Below are positions 34,460 to 44,063 of a DNA stretch of 64,000 nt, piece by piece. Position numbers and translations under genes: made by a program. Within the stretch, counting starts at the first letter, position 1; every line of letters begins with the position of its first letter. Below the pieces are notes generated by a model, which was not told the origin of the DNA, did no database searches, and saw only the letters and a program-made list of their open reading frames with translations. Origin of the DNA: Candidatus Kaistella beijingensis (GTDB taxonomy: Bacteria > Bacteroidota > Bacteroidia > Flavobacteriales > Weeksellaceae); the NCBI RefSeq assembly GCF_020084865.1, contig NZ_CP071953.1:1798001-1862000 (forward strand). Reading direction: 5' to 3'.

Positions 34460-34530
34460 TACATTTGCAGTCTCGAATTTGAAACAAAGTTTCATCTTCC
34501 GTCTTCGCACTTCAAAACTCAAACTCATCA
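34460..34530 (+). promoter_or_regulatory. lysA leader: -7 element and heptamer repeats
   Basis: TACATTTG at 34460-34467 is a perfect -7 match 66 bp upstream of the lysA ATG. Between it and the start lie five 7-bp units, CTTCCGT, CTTCGCA, CTTCAAA, ACTCAAA, CTCATCA (34496-34530), ending 2 bases before the ATG at 34533. Confidence 0.5.
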
Positions 34531-34532
34531 AA

Positions 34533-35732
34533 ATGACCAATAAAGATTTATTAAAAATAGCCGACCAATTCGGCACTCCAACTTATGTTTATGATGCAGA
34601 AAGCATTAAAATTCAATACGAAAAACTCACTTCATCTTTCCATAAAAGTACACGGTTTTTTTATGCGTGTAAAGCACTTTCCAACATCAACATCTTAAAA
34701 TATGTAAGAAGTTTGGGCGGAAATCTCGACTGTGTTTCCATCAACGAGGTGAAATTGGGTTTAAAGGCAGGTTTCGAACCGAGTAAAATTCTTTTCACGC
34801 CAAACTGTGTGGATTTGGCAGAAATCGAGGAAGCGATGTCGCTGAAAGTTCACATTAATATTGACAATATTTCCATTCTTGAACAGTTCGGAAATAAGCA
34901 TGGAAATTCTTACCCAATCTTCGTGAGAATCAATCCGCATATTTTCGCAGGCGGAAATTATAAAATTTCGACAGGGCACATCGACTCAAAGTTTGGAATT
35001 TCTATTCACCAACTCCGTCATATTGAACGAGTTATGAAAACCACGGGAATTAATGTAGAAGGTCTTCACATGCACACCGGAAGCGAAATAAAAGATCCTG
35101 ATGTTTTTCTTCAGGGCTTGGAAATCATGTTTGAACTGGCGGAACATTTCCCGAATTTGAAGTATCTCGATATGGGAAGCGGTTTCAAAGTTCCTTACCA
35201 AGATGGCGATATGGAAACGGATGTGAAAACTTTAGGCAAAAAAGTAGAGAAAGCGGTTTCAGAATTCTCTAAAAGTTCAGGTAAAAAATTTGAGCTTTGG
35301 TTTGAGCCGGGAAAATTCTTAGTTTCAAAATCAGGACATCTTTTGGTAAAAACCAATGTGATCAAGCAAACTACAGCGACTGTTTTTGCAGGAATCAATT
35401 CCGGTTTCAATCATTTGATTCGTCCGATGTTTTACGATTCTTACCACATTATTGAAAACCTTTCCAATCCAAAAGGTTCGGAAAGAATTTATACCGTTGT
35501 CGGAAATATCTGTGAAACAGACACTTTCGCGTGGGACAGAAAAATTAATGAAGTTCATGAAGGCGATATTTTGGTTTTCAGAAACGCGGGAGCTTATGGT
35601 TTTGAAATGAGTTCCAATTTTAATTCGAGACTGAAACCTGCCGAAGTTCTTTGGTTGGACGGAAAAGCGCATCTCATCAGAAAAAGAGATGAATTTGAAG
35701 ATTTATTGAGAAATCAAATCGAGGTTTTGTAG
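34533..35732 (+). CDS. lysA: Diaminopimelate decarboxylase
   Basis: 399-residue PLP enzyme that makes L-lysine from meso-diaminopimelate. The PLP-binding Lys is K47 (F-Y-A-C-K-A-L-S), H-M-H-T-G-S-E-I supports the fold-III barrel, and the catalytic Cys lies in C-E-T-D-T-F-A. The ATG at 34533 matches the family N-terminus. The upstream frame runs through the heptamer leader. Confidence 0.95.
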   Translation: MTNKDLLKIADQFGTPTYVYDAESIKIQYEKLTSSFHKSTRFFYACKALSNINILKYVRSLGGNLDCVSINEVKLGLKAGFEPSKILFTPNCVDLAEIEEAMSLKVHINIDNISILEQFGNKHGNSYPIFVRINPHIFAGGNYKISTGHIDSKFGISIHQLRHIERVMKTTGINVEGLHMHTGSEIKDPDVFLQGLEIMFELAEHFPNLKYLDMGSGFKVPYQDGDMETDVKTLGKKVEKAVSEFSKSSGKKFELWFEPGKFLVSKSGHLLVKTNVIKQTTATVFAGINSGFNHLIRPMFYDSYHIIENLSNPKGSERIYTVVGNICETDTFAWDRKINEVHEGDILVFRNAGAYGFEMSSNFNSRLKPAEVLWLDGKAHLIRKRDEFEDLLRNQIEVL

Positions 35733-35772
35733 ATTTTTTTTAAGTTTGGCTTAAAATAGATCAAACTTTAAA

Positions 35773-36156
35773 ATGAAAAAACAACTTTCTGCTTTTTTGT
35801 TATTTGCATTTGTGACTACTTTCAGTCAAATAAAAAACTGGGATGCAGATCCATACTATAAAGAAGGTTCCGATAAGTATTTTGCTGAATTTAGAAGAGC
35901 GCTAACCTATGTGCATCAAGACTATACGGTTTTTGGAAAAATGACATTCTCTGTTTTCGTTGACGATAAAGGCGTGGCAAAAATTGTAGATGTAAAGCCG
36001 AAGGTGAAAAATTACGACCTTTTCCTTACCGATATTAATTACGTTTTACGTAAGACAAACAAAAAATGGATTCCTGCGCAAAAAGATAATAAACCCGTAA
36101 GTTCAAATTATACTTTTATCATCAATTTCAATACGGAAGTTTATGACCACGATTAA
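35773..36156 (+). CDS. Exported TonB-C-like protein
   Basis: 127 residues with a signal peptide (about 1-19) and a compact domain resembling the TonB C-terminal fold (V-F-V-D-D-K-G-V-A-K-I and W-I-P-A-Q). It is followed 10 bp later by a second protein of the same type. It probably interacts with the outer membrane; no specific partner is visible. Confidence 0.7.
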   Translation: MKKQLSAFLLFAFVTTFSQIKNWDADPYYKEGSDKYFAEFRRALTYVHQDYTVFGKMTFSVFVDDKGVAKIVDVKPKVKNYDLFLTDINYVLRKTNKKWIPAQKDNKPVSSNYTFIINFNTEVYDHD

Positions 36157-36166
36157 GAATTTTAAA

Positions 36167-36883
36167 ATGAAAAAAAAAATCTCAGTTTTATTTATCTTCT
36201 TGGCAGTCTTTGGTTTTTCACAGCAGGTTTATGAAAACTATCCTCCTGGTCAAACCGACTATGTTGGTGGAAACGTTCAATTTTACAAAGATTTCAAAAA
36301 GGTTTTGATTGAAAAAAAAATCAAGCCTTGTGAAAAAAACGAGCACTACCTCTTTCGATTGGTTATTTATCCCGATCAAACAATTAAATATATAAAAGAA
36401 GAAGATCAAAAATATCTGGAAGAAAATAAGTGCGCATTTGATGTTTCTAGAGAAGTTGCAAAATATCTCGACGGATGGAATCCTGCAAGTGTAGATGGAA
36501 AAAATGTAGCAGCAATGACCAGCTTCTGGATTTTCCCGAATGAGCTGTTTGGTGAATTACCTGAGGATTATGATCCGGTGAACGACATGATTTTGGCGAA
36601 TTACGAAGGTGGAATAAATAATTTCAGGAAGAAAGTTGTTCAGGATATTGATATGAGGAGATTTACTTTTAACGGGAAATTTCGCATCGAAGTAACTTTT
36701 GTAATAGAGAAAGACGGCAAAATGAGCAATGTGCAGCTTGCACAGTCATCTGGTTTAAAAGAATTTGACGATATGCTGGTTAATCGGATAAAAGGTATTA
36801 GAAACAAATGGACTCCTGCAAGTATTCATGGAGTTCCTATAAAATATCGGTTCAGATTGCCCTTGCTTTTCTCAGCAGAATAG
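36167..36883 (+). CDS. Exported protein with TonB C-terminal domain
   Basis: 238 residues with a signal peptide (about 1-18) and two TonB-C-like halves: an N-terminal half (about 45-120, with W-N-P-A-S) and a C-terminal TonB-C domain (about 150-235, F-V-I-E-K-D-G-K-M-S-N and W-T-P-A). The start at 36167 follows the end of the preceding gene and opens the signal peptide. A role in envelope energy transfer or as a stand-alone TonB-like domain is likely. Confidence 0.75.
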   Translation: MKKKISVLFIFLAVFGFSQQVYENYPPGQTDYVGGNVQFYKDFKKVLIEKKIKPCEKNEHYLFRLVIYPDQTIKYIKEEDQKYLEENKCAFDVSREVAKYLDGWNPASVDGKNVAAMTSFWIFPNELFGELPEDYDPVNDMILANYEGGINNFRKKVVQDIDMRRFTFNGKFRIEVTFVIEKDGKMSNVQLAQSSGLKEFDDMLVNRIKGIRNKWTPASIHGVPIKYRFRLPLLFSAE

Positions 36884-36933
36884 TATTGACTCTTACCAAC
36901 AAGAATTTTCTGCCATTCTGTCACAAAAATTCT

Positions 36934-36941
36934 TATCTTTG
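36934..36941 (+). promoter_or_regulatory. Putative -7 promoter element of miaB
   Basis: TATCTTTG, a perfect TAnnTTTG match, 103 bp upstream of the miaB start. The 10-bp repeat array lies between it and the gene. Confidence 0.5.
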
Positions 36942-36950
36942 CACCCAAAC

Positions 36951-37040
36951 TTTTGGTTTGATATCATTTGATTTGGTTTGATATTGTTCAAACGACTTCA
37001 AACGACTTCAAACAATTTTCAAACCTTATCAAACTATTTT
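36951..37040. repeat. 10-bp-period repeat array with inverted arms, upstream of miaB
   Basis: Nine consecutive 10-base blocks. The first three end in TTTG (TTTTGGTTTG, ATATCATTTG, ATTTGGTTTG); the next six run ATATTGTTCA, AACGACTTCA twice, AACAATTTTC, AAACCTTATC, AAACTATTTT. The left arm TTTGAT is the complement of the right arm's ATCAAA, so the RNA could fold back. It ends 3 bases before the GTG start of miaB. Confidence 0.8.
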
Positions 37041-37043
37041 GAA

Positions 37044-38480
37044 GTGCAAGAAAAATACATAGACGAAACCAAGCAAGGCGAAGCATTTGCCATCGCTGAA
37101 AAACCCGAAAATTCCAAGAAATTATTTTTGGAAAGTTACGGTTGCCAAATGAATTTCTCCGATTCTGAAATCGTGGCTTCGATTCTCAACGAACAAGGTT
37201 ACAACACGACTTTGAATGTAGAAGAAGCGGACTTAATTCTACTAAACACTTGTTCCATACGCGAAAAAGCGGAACAAACCGTGAGAATGCGACTTTCGCA
37301 ATTTAAAAATCAAAAAAAATCCAATCCCAATCTTACTGTGGGGGTTCTTGGTTGTATGGCAGAACGTTTAAAAACCAAGTTTTTGGAAGAAGAACATTTG
37401 GTGGATTTGGTTGTTGGTCCCGATGCTTACAGAGATTTACCGAATCTTTTAGCTCAAACAGAAGACGGAAGAGACGCCATCAATGTAATTCTCTCAAAAG
37501 AAGAAACTTATGCCGATATCAATCCGGTTCGTTTAGGCGGAAATGGCGTTACAGCGTTCGTTACGATTACTCGTGGTTGCGATAATATGTGCACATTTTG
37601 TGTGGTTCCATTTACTCGTGGTCGCGAGAGAAGTCGCGACCCACATTCCATTATTGAAGAATGTAAAGATTTGTGGGAAAACGGTTATAAAGAAATCACA
37701 TTGCTTGGTCAAAACGTAGACTCTTACCTCTGGTTTGGCGGCGGAGCAAAGAAAGATTTTAAAAACGCTTCCGATTTACAGAAATTAACGGCGGTAAATT
37801 TTGCACAACTCCTTGATATGGTGGCAACTTCGGTTCCCGAAATGCGGATTCGTTTCTCTACTTCCAATCCTCACGATATGACGACGGATGTTTTTGAAGT
37901 GATGGCAAAACACGACAATATCTGCAAATACATTCACCTTCCTGTTCAAAGTGGTAGCGACCGAATTTTAGAGAAAATGAACCGTCAACATACGAGAGAA
38001 GAATATTTGAACTTGATTAATAAAGCCAAAGAAATCATGCCCGAAATTGCATTTTCGCAGGATATGATTGTTGGTTTTTGTGGAGAAACTGAAGAAGACC
38101 ATCAAATGACTTTGAGTTTAATGCGAGAAGTGGAATACGATTACGGTTATATGTTTGCCTATTCGGAAAGACCTGGAACTCCCGCCCACAAAAAAATGGA
38201 AGATGATGTTCCTGCAGATATAAAACAAAGAAGATTGACCCAAGTGATTGCGCTTCAAGGCGAACTTTCCCGAAAAAGAATGGAATCTTATGTTGGAAGA
38301 AATCATGAAATTTTGATTGAAGGCACTTCCAAAAAGAACGAAAACCAATGGAAAGGAAGAAATTCCCAAAACGCAGTCTGTGTTTTCGATAAAGAAGAAG
38401 GACAAAAATTAGGCGACATTGTGACTGTTTTTGTTCACGGAAATACGCAGGGAACACTTTTGGGGAAAACGGTAAATTAA
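37044..38480 (+). CDS. miaB: tRNA-2-methylthio-N6-dimethylallyladenosine synthase MiaB
   Basis: 478-residue radical-SAM methylthiotransferase that modifies A37 of tRNAs reading UNN codons. The three N-terminal Cys are C34, C70 and C104; the radical-SAM Cys are C179, C183 and C186 in [15 protein letters not shown] domain follows at the C-terminus. The GTG at 37044 is chosen because upstream sequence in the same frame is the 10-bp repeat array. Confidence 0.95.
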   Translation: MQEKYIDETKQGEAFAIAEKPENSKKLFLESYGCQMNFSDSEIVASILNEQGYNTTLNVEEADLILLNTCSIREKAEQTVRMRLSQFKNQKKSNPNLTVGVLGCMAERLKTKFLEEEHLVDLVVGPDAYRDLPNLLAQTEDGRDAINVILSKEETYADINPVRLGGNGVTAFVTITRGCDNMCTFCVVPFTRGRERSRDPHSIIEECKDLWENGYKEITLLGQNVDSYLWFGGGAKKDFKNASDLQKLTAVNFAQLLDMVATSVPEMRIRFSTSNPHDMTTDVFEVMAKHDNICKYIHLPVQSGSDRILEKMNRQHTREEYLNLINKAKEIMPEIAFSQDMIVGFCGETEEDHQMTLSLMREVEYDYGYMFAYSERPGTPAHKKMEDDVPADIKQRRLTQVIALQGELSRKRMESYVGRNHEILIEGTSKKNENQWKGRNSQNAVCVFDKEEGQKLGDIVTVFVHGNTQGTLLGKTVN

Positions 38481-39926
38481 ATGGATACTCAGCAACTGAA
38501 AGATTTGATTAATGAATTAGTTAAACAACCCAAAGAAAGTGAATGGGTTGAGTTTAAACTAAATTTTCATTCTGCCGAAGAAATTGGAGAAACTATTTCT
38601 GCTATTTCTAATGGAGCTTGTATTCATAATCAAAAATATGGTTATCTCGTTTTCGGTATTGAGGATGAGACTCAAAAAATTATAGGAACAACATTTAAAG
38701 CGAAAATTCATAAAAAAGGAAATGAGGATCTGGAGCATTGGCTGCTAACAAGACTAAATCCAAAAATTGATTTCGAAATTTTTGAATTTAATTATGACGA
38801 AAACCGTAAGATATGTGTTTTCATAATTCCTGCAACTGTTAATCAACCTGTGGAATTTTTGCATAAATCTTATGTAAGAATAAATTCTATAACAAGAAAG
38901 CTTTCAGAATTTCCGCAAAAGCAGGCAAAAATTTGGAAAAAGGAAATGGTTGCTTTTGAAAAAGAAATAGCCAAGAAAAATTTAAATATTTCCGACATTA
39001 CAAAATATTTAAGCACTGAAACATACTTCGACTTGATGAAAATTCCATATCCGTCAAATCAGGAAGGAGTTATTGAAAAATTTATTGAAGAGGGTTTGAT
39101 AATTAAAGAAAAAACTTTTTCAATTACGAGGTTGGGAGCTTTGTTATTTGCAAAGAATCTAAAAGATTTTGAAAGTGTGGAAAGGAAATCGATAAGGGTT
39201 ATTGTATATAAAGGAAAAAATAAAGTTGAAACAGAGCGTGAACAGGTTGGAGGAAAAGGCTACGCAATTGGTTTTGAGGGTTTAGTAGAATGGATCAACA
39301 GTCAGCTTCCTGCTAATGAAGAGATTGGAAGAGCATTAAGAACAGAATCAAGAATGTATCCTGAAATTGCAATAAGAGAACTCGTAGCAAATGCTTTAAT
39401 CCATCAAGATTTGACAGAAAAAGGATTTCCAATGGTCGAAATTTTTGCCGACAGAATTGAAATTTCAAACCCAGGAACACCTTTAGTTACGCCAGAAAGA
39501 TTCATCGACGCGTATTTGTCCAGAAATGATAAACTTGCTGATTTAATGCGAAGATTAGGATTTTGTGAAGAAAAAGGAAGTGGTTTAGATAAAGTTATTT
39601 TTTACAATGAAATTTATCAATTACCTCCAATTCAGGTTATAGTATCCGAAAATAGGACAAGAGTTACAATTTATTCTTACAAAACACTAAATCATCTTGA
39701 CAAAAAGGAAAAAATCAGGGCGTGTTATCAACATGCTTGTCTGAAATATGTTTCAAATGAGAAAATGACTAATCAGTCTTTAAGAGAAAGATTTAAAATT
39801 GATGATCATAATTATTCTATTGCTTCTAGAATTATACGGGATGCTTTAGAAGATAATGTCATAAAAGAAGATGATCCTGAAAGCAAGTCTAGAAAGTTTG
39901 CTAGTTATCTTCCTTTTTGGGCGTAG
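38481..39926 (+). CDS. AlbA_2 (Schlafen-type) ATP-binding protein
   Basis: 481 residues: an N-terminal AlbA_2 DNA-binding domain (about 15-150, E-W-V-E-F-K-L-N-F; G-N...Y-G-Y-L-V-F-G-I) and a C-terminal HATPase-like domain of the GHKL type (about 300-375, E-L-V-A-N-A-L-I-H-Q-D and D-R-I-E-I-S-N-P-G). This pair is typical of predicted regulators and of some defence proteins. The start follows the miaB stop directly, and the gene is AT-richer than miaB and the sigma-54 gene, which fits a later insertion between them. The function is not known. Confidence 0.85.
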   Translation: MDTQQLKDLINELVKQPKESEWVEFKLNFHSAEEIGETISAISNGACIHNQKYGYLVFGIEDETQKIIGTTFKAKIHKKGNEDLEHWLLTRLNPKIDFEIFEFNYDENRKICVFIIPATVNQPVEFLHKSYVRINSITRKLSEFPQKQAKIWKKEMVAFEKEIAKKNLNISDITKYLSTETYFDLMKIPYPSNQEGVIEKFIEEGLIIKEKTFSITRLGALLFAKNLKDFESVERKSIRVIVYKGKNKVETEREQVGGKGYAIGFEGLVEWINSQLPANEEIGRALRTESRMYPEIAIRELVANALIHQDLTEKGFPMVEIFADRIEISNPGTPLVTPERFIDAYLSRNDKLADLMRRLGFCEEKGSGLDKVIFYNEIYQLPPIQVIVSENRTRVTIYSYKTLNHLDKKEKIRACYQHACLKYVSNEKMTNQSLRERFKIDDHNYSIASRIIRDALEDNVIKEDDPESKSRKFASYLPFWA

Positions 39927-39928
39927 TT

Positions 39929-40016
39929 TTATGTGATGGTTATGTGATAATTTCAATTAATTAGTTTGAAAAACCCCGTTACAAAGGCAAAATCTTATGT
40001 GATGGTTATGTGATAA
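39929..40016. repeat. Pair of 22-bp direct repeats, four TTATGTGA half-sites
   Basis: A 22-bp sequence composed of TTATGTGA-TGG-TTATGTGA-TAA occurs perfectly at 39929-39950 and again at 39995-40016, 66 bp apart. It lies between the AlbA_2-type gene and the sigma-54 activator. Four identical half-sites in two tandem pairs resemble an operator for a dimeric regulator, or borders of an inserted segment. Confidence 0.85.
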
Positions 40017-40033
40017 ATATTTATTTAATAAAA

Positions 40034-41317
40034 ATGAACGAACTACAATCCATAAAAAACCGCTTCGGAATTATCGGGAATTATCCCGCTTTGAACCGTG
40101 CTTTAGAAAAATCCATTCAAGTTGCACCAACCGATATTACCGTTTTAGTTATCGGCGAATCTGGAACAGGAAAAGAATTTATTCCCAAAATTATTCACGC
40201 GGAATCGAAAAGAAAACATCAACCTTATATTGTTGTAAACTGCGGTGCAATTCCCGAAGGAACGATAGATTCTGAACTTTTCGGTCACGAAAAAGGCGCT
40301 TTTACCGGCGCAACCACCACAAGAAAAGGTTATTTTGAAGTTGCAGACGGTGGAACGATTTTTCTTGATGAAGTTGGCGAACTTCCTTTGCAAACGCAAG
40401 TTAGGTTGCTTCGTGTTTTAGAAAGTGGCGAATTTATGAAAGTCGGTTCCTCGCAGATTCAAAAAACGGATGTGAGAATCGTTGCTGCAACGAATGTGAA
40501 TATGATGAAGGCGATTCAGGAAGGAAGATTTCGTGAAGATTTGTATTATCGCTTGAATACCGTTCAAATCGATATGCCGCCTTTAAGAGAAAGAAAAGGC
40601 GATATTCACTTACTTTTTAGGAAATTTGCCATCGATTTTGCGGAAAAATATAGGATGCCCGAAATTTATTTAAGTGATGATGGCGTTGATTATTTAGAAA
40701 ATTATTCATTTCCCGGAAACGTTCGTCAATTGAGAAATTTGGTGGAACAAATGACGGTTGTGGAACAAAATCGTGAAATTAATTCCACAAAATTATCGGA
40801 ATATATCCCGATGAATGCAAATCTTCCAGCGGTTGTAAATAAAAATCACGGTTCAATCTCGAATTCAGAATTTAATTCGGAAAGAGAGATTATGTACAAG
40901 ATTTTGTTCGACATGAGGAACGATTTGAATGATTTAAAATCCTTAACTTCGGAACTGATAAAAAATCGTGGGAATAACGAGTTCAGTCATCAGGAAAAGA
41001 ATTTGATAAACAGGGTTTTTACGCAGGAAACGGCTTCACAAAATCCAAATTCGCTGCTGTTTTTTGAAGGTAATAATCCGGCTCAAGTTCATCATCCAAC
41101 TTATGTTTCAGAACAAAATCCTGAATATGAAGATGTGGAAGATATAGAAATTGAGGAAGCAAAACCTGAAACGCTATCGCTTCAAAATAATGAGAGAGAA
41201 CTGATTGTGAAAGCGTTAGAAAAACACCGAGGTAGAAGAAACAAAGCCGCCGATGAATTGGGAATTTCTCAACGAACGCTTTACAGAAAGATAAAACAGT
41301 ATAATTTAGAAGAATGA
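40034..41317 (+). CDS. Sigma-54-dependent transcriptional activator
   Basis: 427-residue AAA+ activator: Walker A G-E-S-G-T-G-K-E (41-48), sigma-54 contact loop G-A-F-T-G-A (88-93), a central linker, and a C-terminal FIS-type helix-turn-helix ([15 protein letters not shown]). It has no receiver domain in front. The start at 40034 fits this family. It overlaps lptE by 4 bp (ATGA), so expression is linked to LPS transport. Confidence 0.92.
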   Translation: MNELQSIKNRFGIIGNYPALNRALEKSIQVAPTDITVLVIGESGTGKEFIPKIIHAESKRKHQPYIVVNCGAIPEGTIDSELFGHEKGAFTGATTTRKGYFEVADGGTIFLDEVGELPLQTQVRLLRVLESGEFMKVGSSQIQKTDVRIVAATNVNMMKAIQEGRFREDLYYRLNTVQIDMPPLRERKGDIHLLFRKFAIDFAEKYRMPEIYLSDDGVDYLENYSFPGNVRQLRNLVEQMTVVEQNREINSTKLSEYIPMNANLPAVVNKNHGSISNSEFNSEREIMYKILFDMRNDLNDLKSLTSELIKNRGNNEFSHQEKNLINRVFTQETASQNPNSLLFFEGNNPAQVHHPTYVSEQNPEYEDVEDIEIEEAKPETLSLQNNERELIVKALEKHRGRRNKAADELGISQRTLYRKIKQYNLEE

Positions 41318-41865
41318 AAAGTTTGAAGTCCGAAGTCCGAAGTCCGAAGAACCATTTGAAAGTCTTATTACTTGGCTCTTGGCTCTTTATACTTGGCTCT
41401 TGTTATTCCTTCACCGGCTCTTCTTTAAGCCCGGAAACCAAAACTATTCAAATCAATGATTTCCCAAATAATGCGGCATTGGTGAATCCAAGTTTGGCGC
41501 AACAATTTTCTACGGATATTCAAAATAGGTTTTTGCAGCGAACGACTTTAAAGGGAACCAAACAAAATCCTGATATTTTGATTGAGGGCGAAATCACGGA
41601 CTATTCAATTACTCCAACCACGATTTCGTCTGCACAAAATGCTCCCGGTGGAATGATTCAAGCCGCACAAAACAAGTTAACCATCGCAGTTAAAGTTCAC
41701 TACGAAAACAAGATAGAACCCGATAAAAGTTTCGACAGAACCTATTCCGATGAAGCGGTTTTCAGCAGTGATCTGGACATCAATGCTATCGAAGCATCGC
41801 AGGTAAAGGTGGTGAACGAAAGAATCATCAACAAAATTTTTAATGATATTGTAGCCAACTGGTAA
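41314..41865 (+). CDS. lptE: LPS assembly lipoprotein LptE
   Basis: 183-residue outer-membrane lipoprotein that partners LptD in LPS insertion. The lipobox L-G-S-C follows the hydrophobic signal. The DUF4136/LptE-like fold is supported by I-Q-I-N-D-F-P and [11 protein letters not shown]. The ATG overlaps the sigma-54 stop, but the N-terminal 30 codons are made of heptamer repeats, so the start could be the TTG at 41356, which opens a normal signal peptide. See the lptE repeat finding. Confidence 0.88.
   Translation: MKSLKSEVRSPKNHLKVLLLGSWLFILGSCYSFTGSSLSPETKTIQINDFPNNAALVNPSLAQQFSTDIQNRFLQRTTLKGTKQNPDILIEGEITDYSITPTTISSAQNAPGGMIQAAQNKLTIAVKVHYENKIEPDKSFDRTYSDEAVFSSDLDINAIEASQVKVVNERIINKIFNDIVANW
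41325..41405. repeat. Heptamer arrays inside the lptE signal-peptide coding region
   Basis: GAAGTCC occurs three times at 41325-41345 followed by a partial unit, and CTTGGCT-type units (CTTGGCT, CTTGGCT, CTTTATA, CTTGGCT, CTTGTTA) run at 41371-41405. Seven is not a multiple of three, so gain or loss of a unit would shift the lptE frame. Confidence 0.8.
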
Positions 41866-41866
41866 A

Positions 41867-43681
41867 ATGAACGCAAGAGTTTTAGAATTAATAAAGAATC
41901 CGGAATTATTTCAAATCAATGATTTGCAGTTGCTGAATCAAGAAATTGAAAAGCATCCTTATATTCAGAGTTTTAGAGCGTTGCATTTGTATGGAACGCA
42001 TCTTTTCAATCCGGAAAATTATCAGTCTGAACTTGCAACAACTGCGGCCTATACAACGGATAAAAAGATTCTTTATCAGTTAATCAATAAAAAAACGGTT
42101 GAAACAAAATCGGATTTCGTTGAGGAAAGGAAACCAACTGAAACGGTTAAAAGTATTTATCATGAAGTTGAAGTAAAATTGGTTGAAGCACCAAAACCGG
42201 TAATCGTAAACGGTGAGGTGAACCGGATTCTTTTTGAGGGTGAAGAAGATTTTCTTGAAAGACCTTCTGAAATTATCGATTTGGAATCAACTTTAGAATC
42301 GGGCGTAATCGTTACTCAATCTGTTGAAAACAAAGAATTAACATCTGAAACTCAACTTGCAGAAACGGAAGACGCAGAAAGGTTTTCTAAAGATATCGTC
42401 ATTAATGAAAACAAAATCACAGAAGAAAAACCGGAAATCGAAAACAATTCTGATATCAGTTTTCAAGAAACGCAAGTATTTTTGCCCGATGTGACAGTTC
42501 CGAACGAAACGGGAAGTGAATCTACTACTTTTGAAGAAGCGAAAGACGTAGAAGATTTTTCTAAAGAAACCGTCATTAAAGAAGAAGTTATTTCTACCGA
42601 AGAACCGATTATTGAAAATCCGGCGCAAGTCAGTTTTCATGCTTCGGAATCTTTTCTTCCCGATGTTAAATTAGAAACAAGTTCTTCAAAATCAGAATCG
42701 TATTCGGTCCCAAAACCAACTCTAAATCGTCACGAAGAAGAAATGCAGCGATTGATTGCAGAAGTGGAAGCAAAAATGAAGTTGGGCAAAAAATCAAAAT
42801 TTAAGGATGAAGCAACGCATCAAAACACCGAAGTCAATTTTGCGGAAACTCAAAATTTTGAAGTTATAAAAGATGATGGAATTAAAACTTCAGTAAAGGA
42901 AAATGAAGAAAAACCTGAAATTGAAAAACCAGAAATTTTAATAAAATCGGAAAAAAAAGAATCAAAAGCTGATGAAAAAGAGCAAAAATCTACTGAATTT
43001 GTTGAAAAATCATCAGAACTAAAATCCGAATGGAAACCAATGCAATTTGCAGGAAACACTCCTGATTCTTTGATTGCTAAAAACGTTGAAGAAAAAACTT
43101 CAACTCCAAAAGTAGAAGTTTCCGAGAAAAAAGAAAAACCAAAAGAAATTATTGAAGAAGCGATTCCTCAAGAAAAAATAGAAGCAAAAACTGAAAAACG
43201 TCCTGTTTTCAACGTATCGTTTTTCACTCAAAAAGTTTCGCCGATCGAATCTGAAAAAAATGAGGAACAAAAAGAAATCGAGTCAAAAGTTCACGAAACG
43301 CCAAAAGAAACTGCTGAAAGCAACATTCCAACTTTCATCAATACTTGGCAAAATTGGTTAAAAATTGACCGAAATCAGCCAAAAACTGAAGAAAAAACCG
43401 AAATTTCAATTACTGAAATCAAAAATAAGGTAATCGACAATTTCATTGAAAATGAACCAAAGATTTCAAAACTGAAAGAAGGTTCCGATTTTGTGATTAA
43501 AGAAAAAAGCGACGACATTTCCCATTTAATGACGGAAACTTTGGCAAAACTTTATACCGAACAAAAACTGTATTCGAAAGCCATCAAAGCTTATGAAATT
43601 CTATCCAACAAATTCCCCGACAAGAAATCTGAATTTGCGGATAAAATTAAGGAAATCAAAGAATTACGACAAAATAAATAA
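41867..43681 (+). CDS. Glu-rich protein with internal 38-residue repeat
   Basis: 604 residues, highly charged. A 38-residue block (172-209, starting R-F-S-K-D and ending F-L-P-D-V) recurs at 230-267 (D-F-S-K-E ... F-L-P-D-V). The C-terminus (about 555-595) has a single TPR-like helical pair (L-A-K-L-Y-T-E-Q-K-L-Y-S-K-A). No catalytic motif. The protein starts 1 bp after lptE, so it is co-transcribed. Function unknown; possibly a scaffold at the envelope. Confidence 0.75.
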   Translation: MNARVLELIKNPELFQINDLQLLNQEIEKHPYIQSFRALHLYGTHLFNPENYQSELATTAAYTTDKKILYQLINKKTVETKSDFVEERKPTETVKSIYHEVEVKLVEAPKPVIVNGEVNRILFEGEEDFLERPSEIIDLESTLESGVIVTQSVENKELTSETQLAETEDAERFSKDIVINENKITEEKPEIENNSDISFQETQVFLPDVTVPNETGSESTTFEEAKDVEDFSKETVIKEEVISTEEPIIENPAQVSFHASESFLPDVKLETSSSKSESYSVPKPTLNRHEEEMQRLIAEVEAKMKLGKKSKFKDEATHQNTEVNFAETQNFEVIKDDGIKTSVKENEEKPEIEKPEILIKSEKKESKADEKEQKSTEFVEKSSELKSEWKPMQFAGNTPDSLIAKNVEEKTSTPKVEVSEKKEKPKEIIEEAIPQEKIEAKTEKRPVFNVSFFTQKVSPIESEKNEEQKEIESKVHETPKETAESNIPTFINTWQNWLKIDRNQPKTEEKTEISITEIKNKVIDNFIENEPKISKLKEGSDFVIKEKSDDISHLMTETLAKLYTEQKLYSKAIKAYEILSNKFPDKKSEFADKIKEIKELRQNK

Positions 43682-43682
43682 A

Positions 43683-44057
43683 ATGAAAATGGACGCAACC
43701 ATCATCATTGGATTGATTCTTCTCGGATTATTGGCAGGTTATTTAAGCGGATTGGTAGGAATCGGCGGCGGAATTGTGATGGTCCCGGTTTTGGTTTTGC
43801 TGTTCGGTTTCACGCAGCATAAAGCGCAGGGAACAACTTTGGCGCTTCTGATCATTCCCGTCGGAATTTTAGGCGTGATGAATTACTACAAAACAGGAAA
43901 CGTCGATATCAAAACTACACTTTTACTTTGTGTCGGATTTGTTTTAGGAAGTTATCTTGGAAGCAAAACCGCGATTACCCTTTCACAAGAAACCTTACGA
44001 AAAGCGTTTGCCATCTTAATGGTTATTGTTGCGGCAAAGATGTTTTTTCAAAAGTAA
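43683..44057 (+). CDS. Half-size TauE/SafE family transporter
   Basis: 124 residues with four predicted membrane helices and one copy of the G-L-V-G-I-G-G-G motif (17-24). Full-length members have two such halves, so this is either a half-size member working as a dimer or a fragment. Start at 43683, 1 bp after the upstream gene. Confidence 0.85.
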   Translation: MKMDATIIIGLILLGLLAGYLSGLVGIGGGIVMVPVLVLLFGFTQHKAQGTTLALLIIPVGILGVMNYYKTGNVDIKTTLLLCVGFVLGSYLGSKTAITLSQETLRKAFAILMVIVAAKMFFQK

Positions 44058-44063
44058 GATTAC

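Noticed and set aside
36951..37040. CRISPR array
   Set aside because: Units are 10 bp with no spacers; there are no cas genes. The same holds for the 7-bp arrays.
39929..40016. Sigma-54 (-24/-12) promoter before the activator gene
   Set aside because: The repeats do not contain GG-N10-GC; a sigma-54 site is not supported.
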